DNA of 64,000 nt, from NCBI GenBank assembly GCA_025403435.1, contig CM046327.1, forward strand, positions 16,988,440 through 17,052,439, in the 5' to 3' direction. The notes under the pieces were generated by a model. That model was not told where the DNA came from. It ran no database searches and saw nothing but the letters and a program-made list of their open reading frames with translations. Position numbers and translations under genes: made by a program. This DNA comes from Artocarpus heterophyllus (taxonomy: Eukaryota > Streptophyta > Magnoliopsida > Rosales > Moraceae). Shown piece after piece: positions 14,085 through 25,039 of this stretch (the first letter of the stretch is position 1; every line of letters starts with the position of its first letter).

Positions 14085-14743
14085 CCGCAAACATTTAGTA
14101 AATGAATTTCAATTAGTGATTTAATTTGAGTTAATGTGATTTAAAATAAAATTTGAGTTAATGATTTGAATTGACGTTTAAATGTGCATTTAAGTTTTAA
14201 TCTGAGTATAAAATAAAATTAAAATTTGTGTTTGGAGAGTTAGTGAATATAGTTTTTGATTTATTAATAAATCTAATAAATCTTAATGTTAATGATCTTA
14301 AAAAATATGCAATATGGATCTTGATTTATTCTTCTCTTCGTTGGGAACACAATGAAAAAAGAATCATCTCAATTGGATATCAAATAAATAAGTTATGATT
14401 TTTTTTCCTCAAATATAGGAGAGAGAATTTTAGTTTTTACTATAGCAAATATATCCAAGTATTAAAAGTTTAAGGGGATGATAATTCTAAAAACTTGGAT
14501 TCTTGATACTCAAATGATTTAGGGTCCGTTTGTTTCATGGTTTGAATCACGGTTTGAATTATTTTGCTACAGTATTTTCTCTCACAAAAATTTAAATCTT
14601 CATTCAAATGCTCTATTCAAATACTTGAACCAAACGGGCTCTCAGATTTTTGAGAAAACAAACAAGTATCTAAAGAATTCTTAATACTCGAATTCAAATT
14701 TAAGTCCATTGAATTCAAAAAATACATGAAACAAACGTACCCT
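14085..14743. mobile_element. MITE-like repeat copy 1, interrupted by another MITE
   Basis: This block matches 33049-33553 over most of its length (shared phrases include GTGCATTTAAGTTTTAATCT and ATATGCAATATGGATCTT). The match is broken here by the 120-bp MITE at 14522-14641. The outer ends carry weak inverted repeats of the form TAGGGTACGTTTGTTT. No coding capacity is seen. It is probably a Tourist-like non-autonomous element; the class is inferred. Confidence 0.6.
14522..14641. mobile_element. 120-bp MITE, copy A
   Basis: One of five copies in this window. The ends are inverted repeats (GGGTCCGTTTGTTTC and CCAAACGGGCTC). The interior contains TTTTGCTACAGTATTTTC and TTTAAATCTTCATTCAAAT, present in the other copies directly or as the reverse complement. 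The flanks here do not show a clean target duplication. It sits inside a longer MITE-like repeat. Confidence 0.8.
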
Positions 14744-14828
14744 AGTTATTCTTGACATTCATATAAGCAAAGTAACAGTAACGATTGGGTCTTACACTAT
14801 TGCATAGGCAAACGTATTTTGGAAGAAT

Positions 14829-14861
<33 letters not shown>

Positions 14862-15239
14862 TAAAAGAATACTTTAAAAGCTAAGCCAATTTAGCTGCAA
14901 ATAATATCATAATCAATCTGTTATCCAGAATAAACAAATAATGTAATAAGATCATATTTAGTAGCAATTTGTTGTGTCTATCATTACTCTCTTATTCATT
15001 AGTTTGTTGTCAGTAGTCTATCATTTCACAAAAATCAAATAAAAAAATTGTTTTTTTTTTAAAGGAAAAAAGAAAACAACTTTGAATGCACATTGAAATA
15101 AACAGATATAGAAGAAGTAACTAAATAATAGGTTAGGCTGTTTACTTCAATGTATGTATGTATCAGGAAATTTAGGTTAGGTATGTTGGTGCAGCTAGAT
15201 TGTATACTTCTAACATTAAACTAAAAGATGGAGAAGACG
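14744..15239. other. AT-rich intergenic DNA
   Basis: No gene or clear element is seen. There is an AT microsatellite near 14827-14862 and several long A/T runs. The stretch ends at the target site of the copia-type solo LTR. Confidence 0.5.
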
Positions 15240-15244
15240 CCACC

Positions 15245-17249
15245 TGTTAGACATGTATGCCCTAAGGAGTAAAAATGTAATACGTTTTTTGAGACATTTT
15301 TATCAATAAATAATTTATTCATTTATATATACCAAATCTTGTCATCTTTACGTTCATATTTGTTGAATGTATGTTAAGCAAACAGTAGTTTGAGACTGTC
15401 GGTCTAGACCTTAAGAATTGGGCATATGATGGGATGATTATGCGGAAGACACGATTCTTAAGGTGATGGTCTAAAACATATGATCCGCAATCAAGGAAAT
15501 AAAGTTGGGCGCTTTATTCATGTAAAGATTGTTATGTTGTCTATATCCCTTTTGGGAGATGGTTTGTCTTGACCATCGGAGTTGGACTCCATGAATAGAA
15601 ACATTGGTGCGTTGTCATAGGTGACGATGTGTTAGATCGGGACATAAAGTGAATTGATTTGGATTAATAATTCTGTCTTGGCAAATCGATTCACTTTAGA
15701 CAATCATTTGCATTGTATCTTAATCCTGAGATGAATAGTAGGCCCGTTGTCTCGACTTGTGTCTTTTGATGTACCAATGGGTGACTCCCCCATCTCAATA
15801 GTGGTATGCATGCTGGTACGTTGGAGGCATGACTCTTGATAGCGTAGACTTGTTATTCATAGATATGGAATCCATAGCTCCTTTTTAGGAGTAATGATAT
15901 CCTCTTATATGCGTTGTCCTGTAATTGAAAACTGGAGCGCTCAACCATTTGGATACATAGGTGTAACCGAATGGTATACTATCTTTGGATGCTAAGTTTT
16001 CTAATGGTGAGACAATAGAACGTAAGATAAAAATAATCGGAAAGGTAAGACAGAACTTGTCCTTAAGCCGATTATGGATTATCATATGGGGATACGATAC
16101 ACTTTGATATGTCATGGAGACTTAGCTACACGAGCTTCGTAATTCTATAAAGTTTGAGAGTGCAGCTCCAAGCTTTTAGTGGAGTAGCGTTAGAGTTGAT
16201 AATTGTGAAATGTATATCTGGGATATTGGGTTTCATAATTATAATGAGCTTGAACTTTATAGGTCCATTTTGGTCCCCTTTGCTAGCTCACAAAATCCTG
16301 TAACGACACGGCGTGCTTTTCTAATAATTTGTGACTTATGTCGGAATTATCAGATTAGTTTAAAATTTGTAAGAATCAAATAATTCATGTCTGTTTATTG
16401 GTTGAATTAATTTTGTAATAAAATTAATTTATTTACAAAATTAATTTAAGATAAACTTGTTGAATTATTAGGATCGGAAAATTCTTGTATGTTTATCGGT
16501 TGATTTAAATTTGGATAAATTAGATCAAGATAAACTTGTAGAATTATTGTGAATTGATTTATTTTCTTAGAGATTATCTTGATAAAGTTTATTTAGATCA
16601 GATAACTTCTCTATTGGGTTATTTGAATCAAAACTGAGATTTTATCCTTTAGAATCTCGGGTAGAAAATAAAAGATTCACGGAGATTTTTTCTCGGGAGT
16701 TCGGCCTGCCGATGGGGCCTGTTTGGCGTGTCAATCAGCGAGAGATAAGATTACGCGTTTCATGCGGATCTTATTAGACATTGATCCGAACTTGATTCTG
16801 TTTCGAGTTTTTGAGACCTAATCTGATAATGACTGACCCTAGGATCAATGGCTATATAAAGGGAGTGAGCCTCGTGATTTACTTAGATCAATTGAGAGAT
16901 TAAGAGTGATACTCTTCTAGTGAGCATCTAAAAAACTCCCTGAGAGCTTTTGTTCACAAATCACGAACACTAGCTTTGGGTTCTCTCTCTTGGTTGGAAG
17001 GAGAGTCACTGGTAGAAGAGTTGTACGTGTGAGCCCACACTCACTCCGGTCGTGGATAGAGAATAGCAAAGAAGACCAGTTGGTTGAGGCTCTTCTATAA
17101 CGTTACTTCTCTTCACAGGCTGCGGAGGTTCTTCACACAAAGGTTAGTAAGATCTGTCTAATTTATACATATAACATGTCAAACTTGTGTTCTGAAAATT
17201 ACTCTGATGAAAAATTTTTAAAATTCCGCTGCGCACCGCGTTTCCAACA
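15245..17249 (+). mobile_element. solo LTR, copia-type, 2,005 bp
   Basis: The element begins TGTTAGACATGTATGCC and ends GCGTTTCCAACA, giving TG..CA termini with near-inverted ends (TGTTAGA/TCCAACA). It is flanked by a perfect 5-bp direct duplication CCACC at 15240-15244 and 17250-17254. No internal domain or second LTR is present, so it is a solo LTR left by LTR-LTR recombination. A TATATAAA box lies at 16853-16860. The copia assignment rests on the look of the ends and is inferred. Confidence 0.88.
16853..16860 (+). promoter_or_regulatory. TATA box of the copia-type solo LTR
   Basis: TATATAAA lies about 400 bp before the LTR end, marking the likely U3/R boundary just downstream. Confidence 0.6.
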
Positions 17250-17270
17250 CCACCTGTCTTTCTCTTAATT

Positions 17271-17530
17271 AAGCATGGTTTTTTATACAATGCTGGATTA
17301 GATTCTCACCCTCTCAAATTCAATCTTGCCCCACCCACTTATCTAGTTTAGCCTAATAATTTGGCATCTTTAAGCATAATTTTTCATACAATATGAGACT
17401 AAATCCGCGCCGTCTCAAACTCAATCCCCCCATCTCACCCTATCTTATTCAGTGTGGACTAATAATTTGGCATTTTTAAGCTTAATTTTTTTACACTAGA
17501 TTGAATCCACACCCTTTTAAACTCAACCTG
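17271..17530. repeat. tandem repeat, period about 103 bp
   Basis: Three diverged units start with AAGCATGGTTTTTTATAC (17271), AAGCATAATTTTTCATAC (about 17373) and AAGCTTAATTTTTTTACAC (about 17478). The first two end in CTAATAATTTGGC. The same CCTAATAATTTGGC phrase reappears near 19877, beyond the next solo LTR, so the array was probably split by that insertion. Confidence 0.7.
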
Positions 17531-17552
17531 TCATGCACTCAAACCCAGGTAT

Positions 17553-19548
17553 TGACATGGCGGTTTAACTAAGATAATTGAACAAAGTTTAATAAAACAC
17601 ATCAATTAATTATTTGGGTTATTTATAAAAATGTGATAAATTTAAAACCTTTTAGACAATTACCGTTCATTGAGTCCTAATAAACAATTTCATAAATTAC
17701 CTCAAATCTAAATTAAATTAAAATATAAAATCAACGAGAGCAAGTTGGGTTGCATTGGTTCCACATTGTGTACACACATAATATCGACATACATAAAATA
17801 CAAACCACAGTCCAATCAAAATAAATAACAACCAAATATTACATGCCTTAATTAAATACACAAATAACTTAATTAAAGCCTCTACGGCCCACGCGCGCAA
17901 TATGCAGCGTCTTAGTCAATGGTATGTTGCGAACCACCTGGGGGAGAAAAAATTTAAAACAATAAAACTATAGGCGAAGGCTCAATAGGACTTAGATTTT
18001 AAAAACATTAATTTAAATACATAAAACTTTTATTAATGCAAAAAACTATAAAAAGATCGTAAATGAATTCAGTTAATTACATGCTTACCATTCCAGTCCA
18101 AAGGTCTCTTGAAACTAAGTTGTAGTTTTAACTTGTGCAAAGCCAACTAATTCACCGCAGTAGGGGCCCAGTTGAGTTTTGAGATCTGCCCCCAAAATCA
18201 CTCTCTGCACGACCCGATCTCTGTACATAGTATCATGCACTGATATCTCATTTCGAACGGAGTTCTTGTCCCATTCAGTACTAAATATTTATGGAATTTA
18301 AATCATTACTTGAGTCTTATATTACTGGATTTTCTCGTTTACATTCATTATTTCGTTCATTATGATCATTTCATTACCCAACAATTTCTGCAAATACATC
18401 ACAATTAATCCTTAAAAACATTTTCAGGAAATCATTTTATGGCCAAAACTCTTTTAAAACCATGGCTAACAATAAAAAGGTTTGGAGTCCTACCTCGTTA
18501 TCTAGCCTGGTAGCAGTAACTCAACTGTCTCAGTCCGCTAAATGTTAGCTCATTGGAACCGCAAACAACCTTAGACATAGACTAGATACATTAATACCTA
18601 ATTTAGGATATTCTACATTAGTATGTTATTTTGTGGTATCTTAGTGTGCCTTTAAAGTCTATATAATCGTGTCACAATGTCAAAATCTCTTTTTATCATT
18701 AAACGGTAAAAACTAGTGAAAAACGACCATTTTTACGTAGCTCGATTGGCCTGCCAACCACTCAGGTCCAGCCTGCCAAACTGCTTGTGTCCGACCTACC
18801 GACCTTATGAGTCCGGCCTGCCGAAGGATAATTCTGCTTGTTGATCTATTAAAATCTAAAAAATTTTAGATTTTGAGTATCAACCAACCCGAGCTTAAAA
18901 GCTCATTTTAACCTGTTTTACGAGTTCCCAAAGTATAAAAGTTGTACCAAAAAGACAGTAGATCATAATATAATGAATTAAAACCTTTTTCCCTAACTGT
19001 TAACACAAAAAATCACAGATTTTCTTTATGGGTATACATATTCTTTTAAAGTCAAACATGCATGCACTGATGTTGATCAAAAAGGCATAAATCAAAACTG
19101 TTTTATGGGGCCATTCTCAGACATTTGACAGACGAATTTGTGAAGAAAAATCAGAGTTAAAAAGGCTACATTTCGAGAGTTTAATTGGTAAAAATGTGGC
19201 TGACCTTAAGTTTGAACTCTTGAGCTGATTTGGGAGCTTCAATTTCGAGCTTCTAGCTCCTTGTTCATCAATGGCAACTTGAAGTAGGTCTAAGTATGTG
19301 TGTGTCTAACAGAGGAAGAGAAAAATGAGAAAGAAAGAAAAAGAGACTGAGAGTGAGGCGTGAATGATAGAGGGGAAGGAAAGATGGGTTCTTTAATGGG
19401 TTGCTGAGTAAGTGTGAGGGAATCTCTAATGGGCTTTAAACCAGAGAAAGTTTCTCAGCTCAATACCATGTACGGTACATGGTTTCTATGAGTGGCCTCG
19501 TGTGATGGTTGCTGGAAAAGAAAAAAGGAAAGGATTGTAATGTGTCTG
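17553..19548 (-). mobile_element. probable solo LTR, gypsy-type, about 1,996 bp
   Basis: GGTAT occurs at 17548-17552 and again at 19549-19553 and would be the 5-bp target duplication. The element starts TGACATGG; the right end reads TGTGTCTG, slightly decayed from the expected TGTCA. Read on the minus strand, an internal module (CTATTGAGCC ... CCCAGGTGGTTC) resembles a module in the other gypsy-type LTRs of this window. There is no coding region. Boundaries are less certain than for the copia-type LTR. Confidence 0.55.
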
Positions 19549-19963
19549 GGTATTGACAGTTTGTCTGTTACATAAATTTATTTTTATTTATTAAATCTGA
19601 TTCCTAGTTTTTTTTAAATAAAATAAATTAGAAGTAAATATCAAATTGTTTTAAAATAAGTTAACAAAATGCTAAAATCCATTATTGTAATTCTTAACAA
19701 GTCTTGAAATTTAAGATAACTAATAAAATGATTGAAAATGAAATTAATTAGAAAAATATCATAAAATGATTAAATTATTCATAATTAAAAATCAGACACA
19801 CTAATTCATCAAATTATATAATAATCACACTTAATTAGTTTTTGAACATTACACAACACCAACTGCAATCTATCTCGTCCCGTTTGGCCTAATAATTTGG
19901 CCTCTCTTAAACGCAGTTGATTTCCCTTTTTCTATTTTTTAAGCAAAAGAGTTATAAAAATAA
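19549..19963. other. AT-rich intergenic DNA
   Basis: No gene seen. It contains a copy of the CCTAATAATTTGGC phrase near 19877 that belongs to the tandem repeat left of the preceding LTR. Confidence 0.5.
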
Positions 19964-20083
19964 GAGCCCATTTGATTCGAGCATTTGAATAGAGTATTTG
20001 AATGAAGATTTAAATTTTTGTGAGAGAAAATATTGTAACAAAATAATTTAAACCGTAATTTAAATTACGAAACAAACGCTCCC
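19964..20083. mobile_element. 120-bp MITE, copy B
   Basis: Same family as 14522-14641, in reverse orientation. Ends GAGCCCATTTGATTCGA and AACAAACGCTCCC are inverted repeats. A 3-bp TAA lies at 19961-19963 and 20084-20086, matching the TWA target duplication of PIF/Harbinger (Tourist-like) elements. Confidence 0.85.
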
Positions 20084-20605
20084 TAAATGGTTGCGTGCCA
20101 ATGGCTTAGTAAAGTTGTGAGGCAATAAATGGCATAAGATTTACATTTTTACAATAAAAAACCTCTGCATAAAATCATTTGCTTTGCAGTGCTTACACGT
20201 GTTCTGACAGTAAAAGAACACTGTATTTTATGATCAATAAATTGAGGAAATATATATATATAGAAAAAGGGGCAAGCAGTACTCTTGGCCCTTGTCCCCT
20301 TGAGTTACTCAGATGTATAAAATCTGCATCTCTAAATTATTGGTACTAATAATTTGTCTGAGATAAAGAAAATGAAAAAGTTGGGTTTATTCATTGATGT
20401 GGCACGGCTATGGTATTATTGATACAGCCTGTCGGCCATAGAATGAATTCTGCTAAAAGAGTGGTGGATTAGTTGTAATCAATGAACTTTCCAAAATTGC
20501 ATCACTCTAAACTATGCATGCAAATATATTAAGTACATGATATGTTAATATCATGTTAATATTGCAGTTATAATTTACGCGTAAATTCATAGGTTGTTTT
20601 TTTAG
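20084..20605. other. AT-rich intergenic DNA
   Basis: I see no gene, RNA or clear mobile element in this stretch. Confidence 0.5.
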
Positions 20606-21053
20606 CAAGGCGGAGCTACATTAGACCGAATAAAAATAATCGTCTTCGGACCTAATAACTTTTTCTAACTTTGTCCTTTTAAAAAATATTATTATTATTT
20701 TAATACTAGCCCACATCCCTCTTGAAATTTTATAAATTGCATTATGAAAATAGAATCCTTAAAAATATTTCTATTATATCTAAGATTTTTACTTTAAAAT
20801 ATACTTGTATTTCAAATTTAGTACCCTGAATAAATAAAAAACAATCTATAATACTTATATCTTTAGGGCTTTAAATTTTAAAAAGTAAAGTAAATTCTAT
20901 TACATGCATAATTCATTTTGAAGAAGAACAAAACATATAAAATAAAAGCAAAAATAGGAACAAGTTTAAAAAAAAAAACATAATATGTTGTAGTTTTTAA
21001 TTCAAAATTTTTGTTTTATTATATTTCTAAAAAATTTCTTGATTCCGCCACTG
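20606..21053. mobile_element. hAT-like MITE, about 448 bp
   Basis: The right end GATTCCGCCACTG is the reverse complement of the hAT-type terminus CAGTGGCGGAATC. The left end CAAGGCGGAGCTAC is a decayed version of it. Flanks TTTTTTAG (20598-20605) and TTTTTTTA (21054-21061) are compatible with an 8-bp target duplication, although T-rich flanks are weak evidence. There is no coding region. Confidence 0.6.
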
Positions 21054-21688
21054 TTTTTTTATCTCATGCAAATTGAAATATTAACATGATTTGTAAACAA
21101 AGTTAATGAATTATGTTTATTAAATTAAAATATAACGGCAATTTATAAATATTCTACATATGTGTTAAAATGATATCATTAAAATAATTACTATACAATT
21201 GACGACAATTTTAATATTTTCAAATTTTATGTTGAATTCTAATTTCACAGCAATGATCTAGTCATGTATTATAATTTTTCCGCCAAGTATTGAATTAGGG
21301 AGAGGGTGAGAGAGCAAATAAGGTCCACAAGCAGCATTTTCTATCCGTCCATGGCAAGTGGATCAAAGAGGAGCGCACTATATTGAGTCCAAAAGAAAAG
21401 GAAAATTATTATAGATAAATAAATAAATAAATAAAAGGTAGCCGCCACAAGACAACCATTTTGGAAATCCAAACATTTTCAAGTACAAAAAACAAAAGCT
21501 TATCAGCAATGGTGTTCATCGTTGGCTCACCGTTGGCTTTAGGAGGACAAAACGCCAAAATATGTTACTATACATATACATATACATATTATATGAGTGT
21601 GTGTATCTTCACAAAAGCCATATCACGAAAATGAAAATTACATACGGTGAAATCAACATTGTTCCTTATGAGAATAATTAGAATGCTG

Positions 21689-21737
<49 letters not shown>

Positions 21738-21976
21738 CTCTTACCAGCTTACAAAAAATTCACTTTGACATTTTAAGGACCCTTTACCTCATATCAAATA
21801 CACAATATCCAGAGAAAACAAACATTTATCTCTTGGAAACTGAGCTTGTATTTACACTTCACACCGCAATTCAAGCAGTACCTGGGGGAGCATTTTACAC
21901 GTTGCAAAAAAAGGGAAAAAAAAAAAAAAAAAAGAAGCCTTGTTATGTTGACTAAAGTCCAACCGAAAAAAACAAA
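21054..21976. other. AT-rich intergenic DNA with TA microsatellite
   Basis: No gene seen. A (TA)n tract lies at 21694-21732. The stretch ends at the CTTAT target site of the compact LTR element. Confidence 0.55.
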
Positions 21977-22076
21977 CTTATTGTTGAGGGAAATCTTCTT
22001 GATGAGAAAATCATTTGAAGTTCATACCCTCTTAAAATCTAGCACCCGAACAGGTTGGCTGAAATGACCAATCCGA

Positions 22077-22498
22077 CCAGGACGGTATCTGTCTGACCAG
22101 GGACCTGTCCGACCAGGGACCCGTTAGACCAGGATCTGCCCGACCAGGGACCTGTCCGACCAGATACCGTCCGACCAGGGACCTGTCCGACCAGGGACTC
22201 GTCCGACCAGGATCTGCCCGACCAGGGACCTGTCCGACCAGGGACCCGTCCGACCAGGATCGGCCCGACCAGGGACCTGTCCGACCAGGGACCCGTCCGA
22301 CCAGGGACCCGTCCGACCAGGGACCTGTCCGACCAGGGACCCGTCCGACCAGGGACCCGTCCGACCAGGATCTGCCCGACCAGGGACCTGTCCGACCAGG
22401 GACCTGTCCGACCAGGGACCCGTCCGACCAGGGACCCGTCCGACCAGGATCTGCCCGACCAGGGACCTGTCCGACCAGGATCTGTCCGACTTACCCAA
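22077..22498 (+). repeat. 16-bp minisatellite in the 5' LTR
   Basis: Units are variants of GTCCGACCAGGGACCY, with interspersed 15-bp units GTCCGACCAGGATCT. Because the period is not a multiple of three and the unit lacks stop codons, several frames on both strands stay open and produce spurious proteins. Confidence 0.93.
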
Positions 22499-22610
22499 AG
22501 ACCACCACGTGGCACCATCTCAACCCTCCGTTGGGCAATCCTCATTCTCCGGAGATCGTGACACCTGGGTTATGGGCCAAATCGGTCCATACCCGGATCC
22601 AAGCTAAACT

Positions 22611-22620
22611 CTATAAATAG
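22611..22620 (+). promoter_or_regulatory. TATA box of the 5' LTR
   Basis: CTATAAATAG lies downstream of the U3 minisatellite. A matching box is at 24101-24110 in the 3' LTR. The transcription start would be about 30 bp further on. Confidence 0.7.
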
Positions 22621-22870
22621 GAGCATCAACTCCACCACAAAGGTACGGGCATTCTTCCCTCGCCTACTCTGCCTTTCCTTAGCTCTTCCTGGTCAGAACA
22701 CTGACTTGAGCGTCGGAGCGCCCTTGGCAGACACCAAACCGGTGTCCCCATACTCCGAGGCCTTCTCTCCTCTTGCAGATCCGACCAGACTAGGCCGAGC
22801 CGGGCAGAACAGGGAACCCGACCACCGTGCGTCCCCGCACGCGGTGTTGTGCCGAAATCAGGCATCAACA

Positions 22871-22893
22871 TTTTGGCGCTAGAAGGAGGGCCC
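22871..22893 (+). other. putative primer-binding site
   Basis: TTTTGGCGCTAGAAGGAGGG follows the 5' LTR directly. It starts with TGG after three T bases, as expected for pairing with a tRNA 3' CCA end. I have not assigned the tRNA. Confidence 0.6.
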
Positions 22894-22925
22894 CGCGCCT
22901 TTCCAGCAGCCTCAGCTCTTCCCCC

Positions 22926-23415
22926 CAGACATTCCCTGGACGACCGAGACCCAAGGTCTAGGACGAAGAGTCCGACCAGGTCCGAGAAGGTTACGCCGAC
23001 CACAGAGGCCAGGTCCGAGCTACGGCCGACCAGGTCTAGGACGAAGAGTCCAACCAGGCTACGACCGAGACCCAAGGTCCAGGACGAAGAGTCCGACCAG
23101 GTCCGAGAAGGTTACGCCGACCACAGAGGCCAGGTCCGAGCTACGGCCGACCAGGTCCAGGACGAAGAGTCCAACCAGGCTACGACCGAGACCCAAGGTC
23201 CAGGACGAAGAGTCCGACCAGGTCTGAGAAGGTTACGCCGACCACAGAGGCCAGGTCCGAGCTACGGCCGACCAGGTCCAGGACGAAGAGTCCATCCAGG
23301 CTACGACCGAGACCCAAGGTCCAGGACGAAGAGTCCGACCAGGTCCGAGAAGGTTACGCCGACCACAGAGGCCAGGTCCGAGCTACGGCCGACTAGGTCC
23401 AGGACGAAGAGTCCC
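22926..23415 (+). repeat. 121-bp tandem repeat in the internal domain, about 4 units
   Basis: GACGAAGAGTCCGACCAGG starts at 22962, 23083, 23204 and 23325, exactly 121 bp apart. Units contain several CCGACCAGG or CCAACCAGG cores, the same core as the LTR minisatellite. The 121-bp period shifts frame each unit, so the long open frame across it is probably not a protein. Confidence 0.92.
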
Positions 23416-23501
23416 GGCAGGATATGCTCACAAAAAATATTTCCAACTACATCAAGACTTCGATGCTGATGACCTCCACCACCAAAGTCTTGGGGGGCTA
23501 C

Positions 23502-24360
23502 TGTTGAGGGAAATCTTCTTGATGAGAAAATCATATGAAGTTCATACCCTCTTAAAACCGAGCACCCGAACAGGTTGGCTGAAATGACCAATCCGACCAG
23601 GACGGTATCTGTCCGACCAGGGACCCGTCCGACCAGGATCTGCCCGACCAGGGACCTGTCCGACCAGATACCGTCCGACCAGGACCAGGGACCCGTTCGA
23701 CTAGGATCTGCCCGACCAGGGACCTGTCCGACCAGGGACCCGTCCGACCAGGGACCCGTCCGACCAGGATCTGCCCGACCAGGGACCTGTCCGACCAGGG
23801 ACCTGTCCGACCAGGGACCCGTCCGACCAGGATCTGCCCGACCAGGGACCCGTCCGACCAGGGACCCGTCCGACCAGGATCTGCCCGACCAGGGACCTGT
23901 CCGACCAGAGACCTGTCTGACCGGGACCTGTCCAACCAGGGACCTGTCCGACCAGGATCTGTCCGACTTACCCAAAGACCACCACGTGGCACCATCTCAA
24001 CCCTCCGTTGGGCAATCCTCCTTCTCCGGAGATCGTGACACCTGTCGCTGGACACCTGGGTTACGGGCCAAACCGGTCCATACCCGGATCCAAGCTAAAC
24101 TCTATAAATAGGAGCATCAACTCCACCACAAAGGTACGGCATTCTTCCCTCGCCTACTCTGCCTTTCCTTAGCTCTTCCCGGTCAAAACACTGACTTGAG
24201 CGTCGGAGCGCCCTTGGCAGACACCAAACCGGTGTCCCCATACTCCGAGGCCTTCTCTCCTCTTGCAGATCCGACCAGACTAGGCCGAGCCGGGCAGAAC
24301 AGGGAACCCAACCACCGTGCGTCCCCGCACGCGGTGTTGTGCCGAAATCAGGCATCAACA
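23502..24360 (+). repeat. 3' LTR of the compact element (859 bp)
   Basis: Same ends as the 5' LTR. The minisatellite is shorter (about 24 units, 23593-23975), and the unique part carries a 14-bp segment (around 24043-24056) absent from the 5' LTR. TATA box at 24101-24110. A polypurine tract lies at 23489-23501. Confidence 0.92.
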
Positions 24361-25039
24361 CTTATGAACCGTCAGATTTTCATTAGAGACAGTTAAATTG
24401 GCCGTAATTTTCTTATCCAACACGACGGTAATAGTTGTGAAAAAAAAAAAAGATAGGAATGAAAAATTACAGGAACTAATAAAAACACAGTTTTCAACTG
24501 TAAAATTTTCATTAAAGTTTGTAAAAACAATAAAATAAAACACTTTTCATAATCTGATATAATTAGAGCAATTATATTTAATTCTATAAGATTATAACAT
24601 GTTATTAATAGAACAATAACATGTTGTTTGATAAGGAGTGGTTTTAACTATTATCTTAATTAAAAAATAATATAAAACTCGTATATGCTACAATAAAAAA
24701 AATTATTACAGTATAAAACTTTTACATATTACAATAAAAATAATTTTAATCAATAATTTTTACTGTTATTTTAAACACTTTATAAGACTTAATTTAAAAA
24801 ATATATTATATATTAATTAAAATCTATAACTTTATAAATAATGATGTTATAATCAAAACAACTATGAAAAGAATTCTTCAAATGGTTGTGTAATATAGTG
24901 CGGCGGTTTAAAATAGTATCATACGATCAAAAATCGCTCTCATAATAACGTGATATTTTGTCAAGTCGCAGGTCAGCTGTCATGCTAGCTCCTACTTCCT
25001 CCGTCACTTCCTCCCATTTAAAAGTGAACAGTAGATAGT

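Larger units (their letters stand above)
21982..22870 (+). repeat. 5' LTR of the compact element (889 bp)
   Basis: TG..CA ends. U3 holds a minisatellite of about 26 units of about 16 bp (22077-22498). TATA box CTATAAATAG at 22611-22620. The R-U5 portion runs to GGCATCAACA. Confidence 0.92.
21982..24360 (+). mobile_element. complete non-autonomous LTR retrotransposon, 2,379 bp
   Basis: Both LTRs start TGTTGAGGGAAATC and end GGCATCAACA, and a perfect 5-bp duplication CTTAT flanks the element (21977-21981; 24361-24365). Behind the 5' LTR, TTTTGGCGCTAGAAGGAGGG looks like a tRNA primer-binding site, and CTTGGGGGGCTAC before the 3' LTR is a polypurine tract. The 631-bp interior has no reverse transcriptase, protease or integrase motif and is mostly four 121-bp tandem repeats. 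The element is far more GC-rich than its flanks. It is a TRIM- or LARD-like element that would need proteins in trans; a gypsy (Tat-like) partner is a guess from the PBS and PPT style. The LTRs are very similar outside the repeats, implying recent insertion. Confidence 0.93.

Noticed and set aside
22849..23469. 206-codon frame across the internal domain of the compact element
   Set aside because: The 121-bp period shifts phase each unit, so the same DNA is read in three frames. No gag or other motif is visible.
22077..23975. CRISPR-like array
   Set aside because: Units are contiguous with no unique spacers, and the host is a plant; this is a minisatellite in an LTR.
22039..24055. Long open frames on both strands encoding Ser-Leu-Val-Gly-Gln and Pro-Gly-Arg-Thr repeats
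   Set aside because: They are by-products of a stop-free 16-bp repeat. Frames are open on both strands and in more than one phase, the length follows repeat number, and no domain is present.
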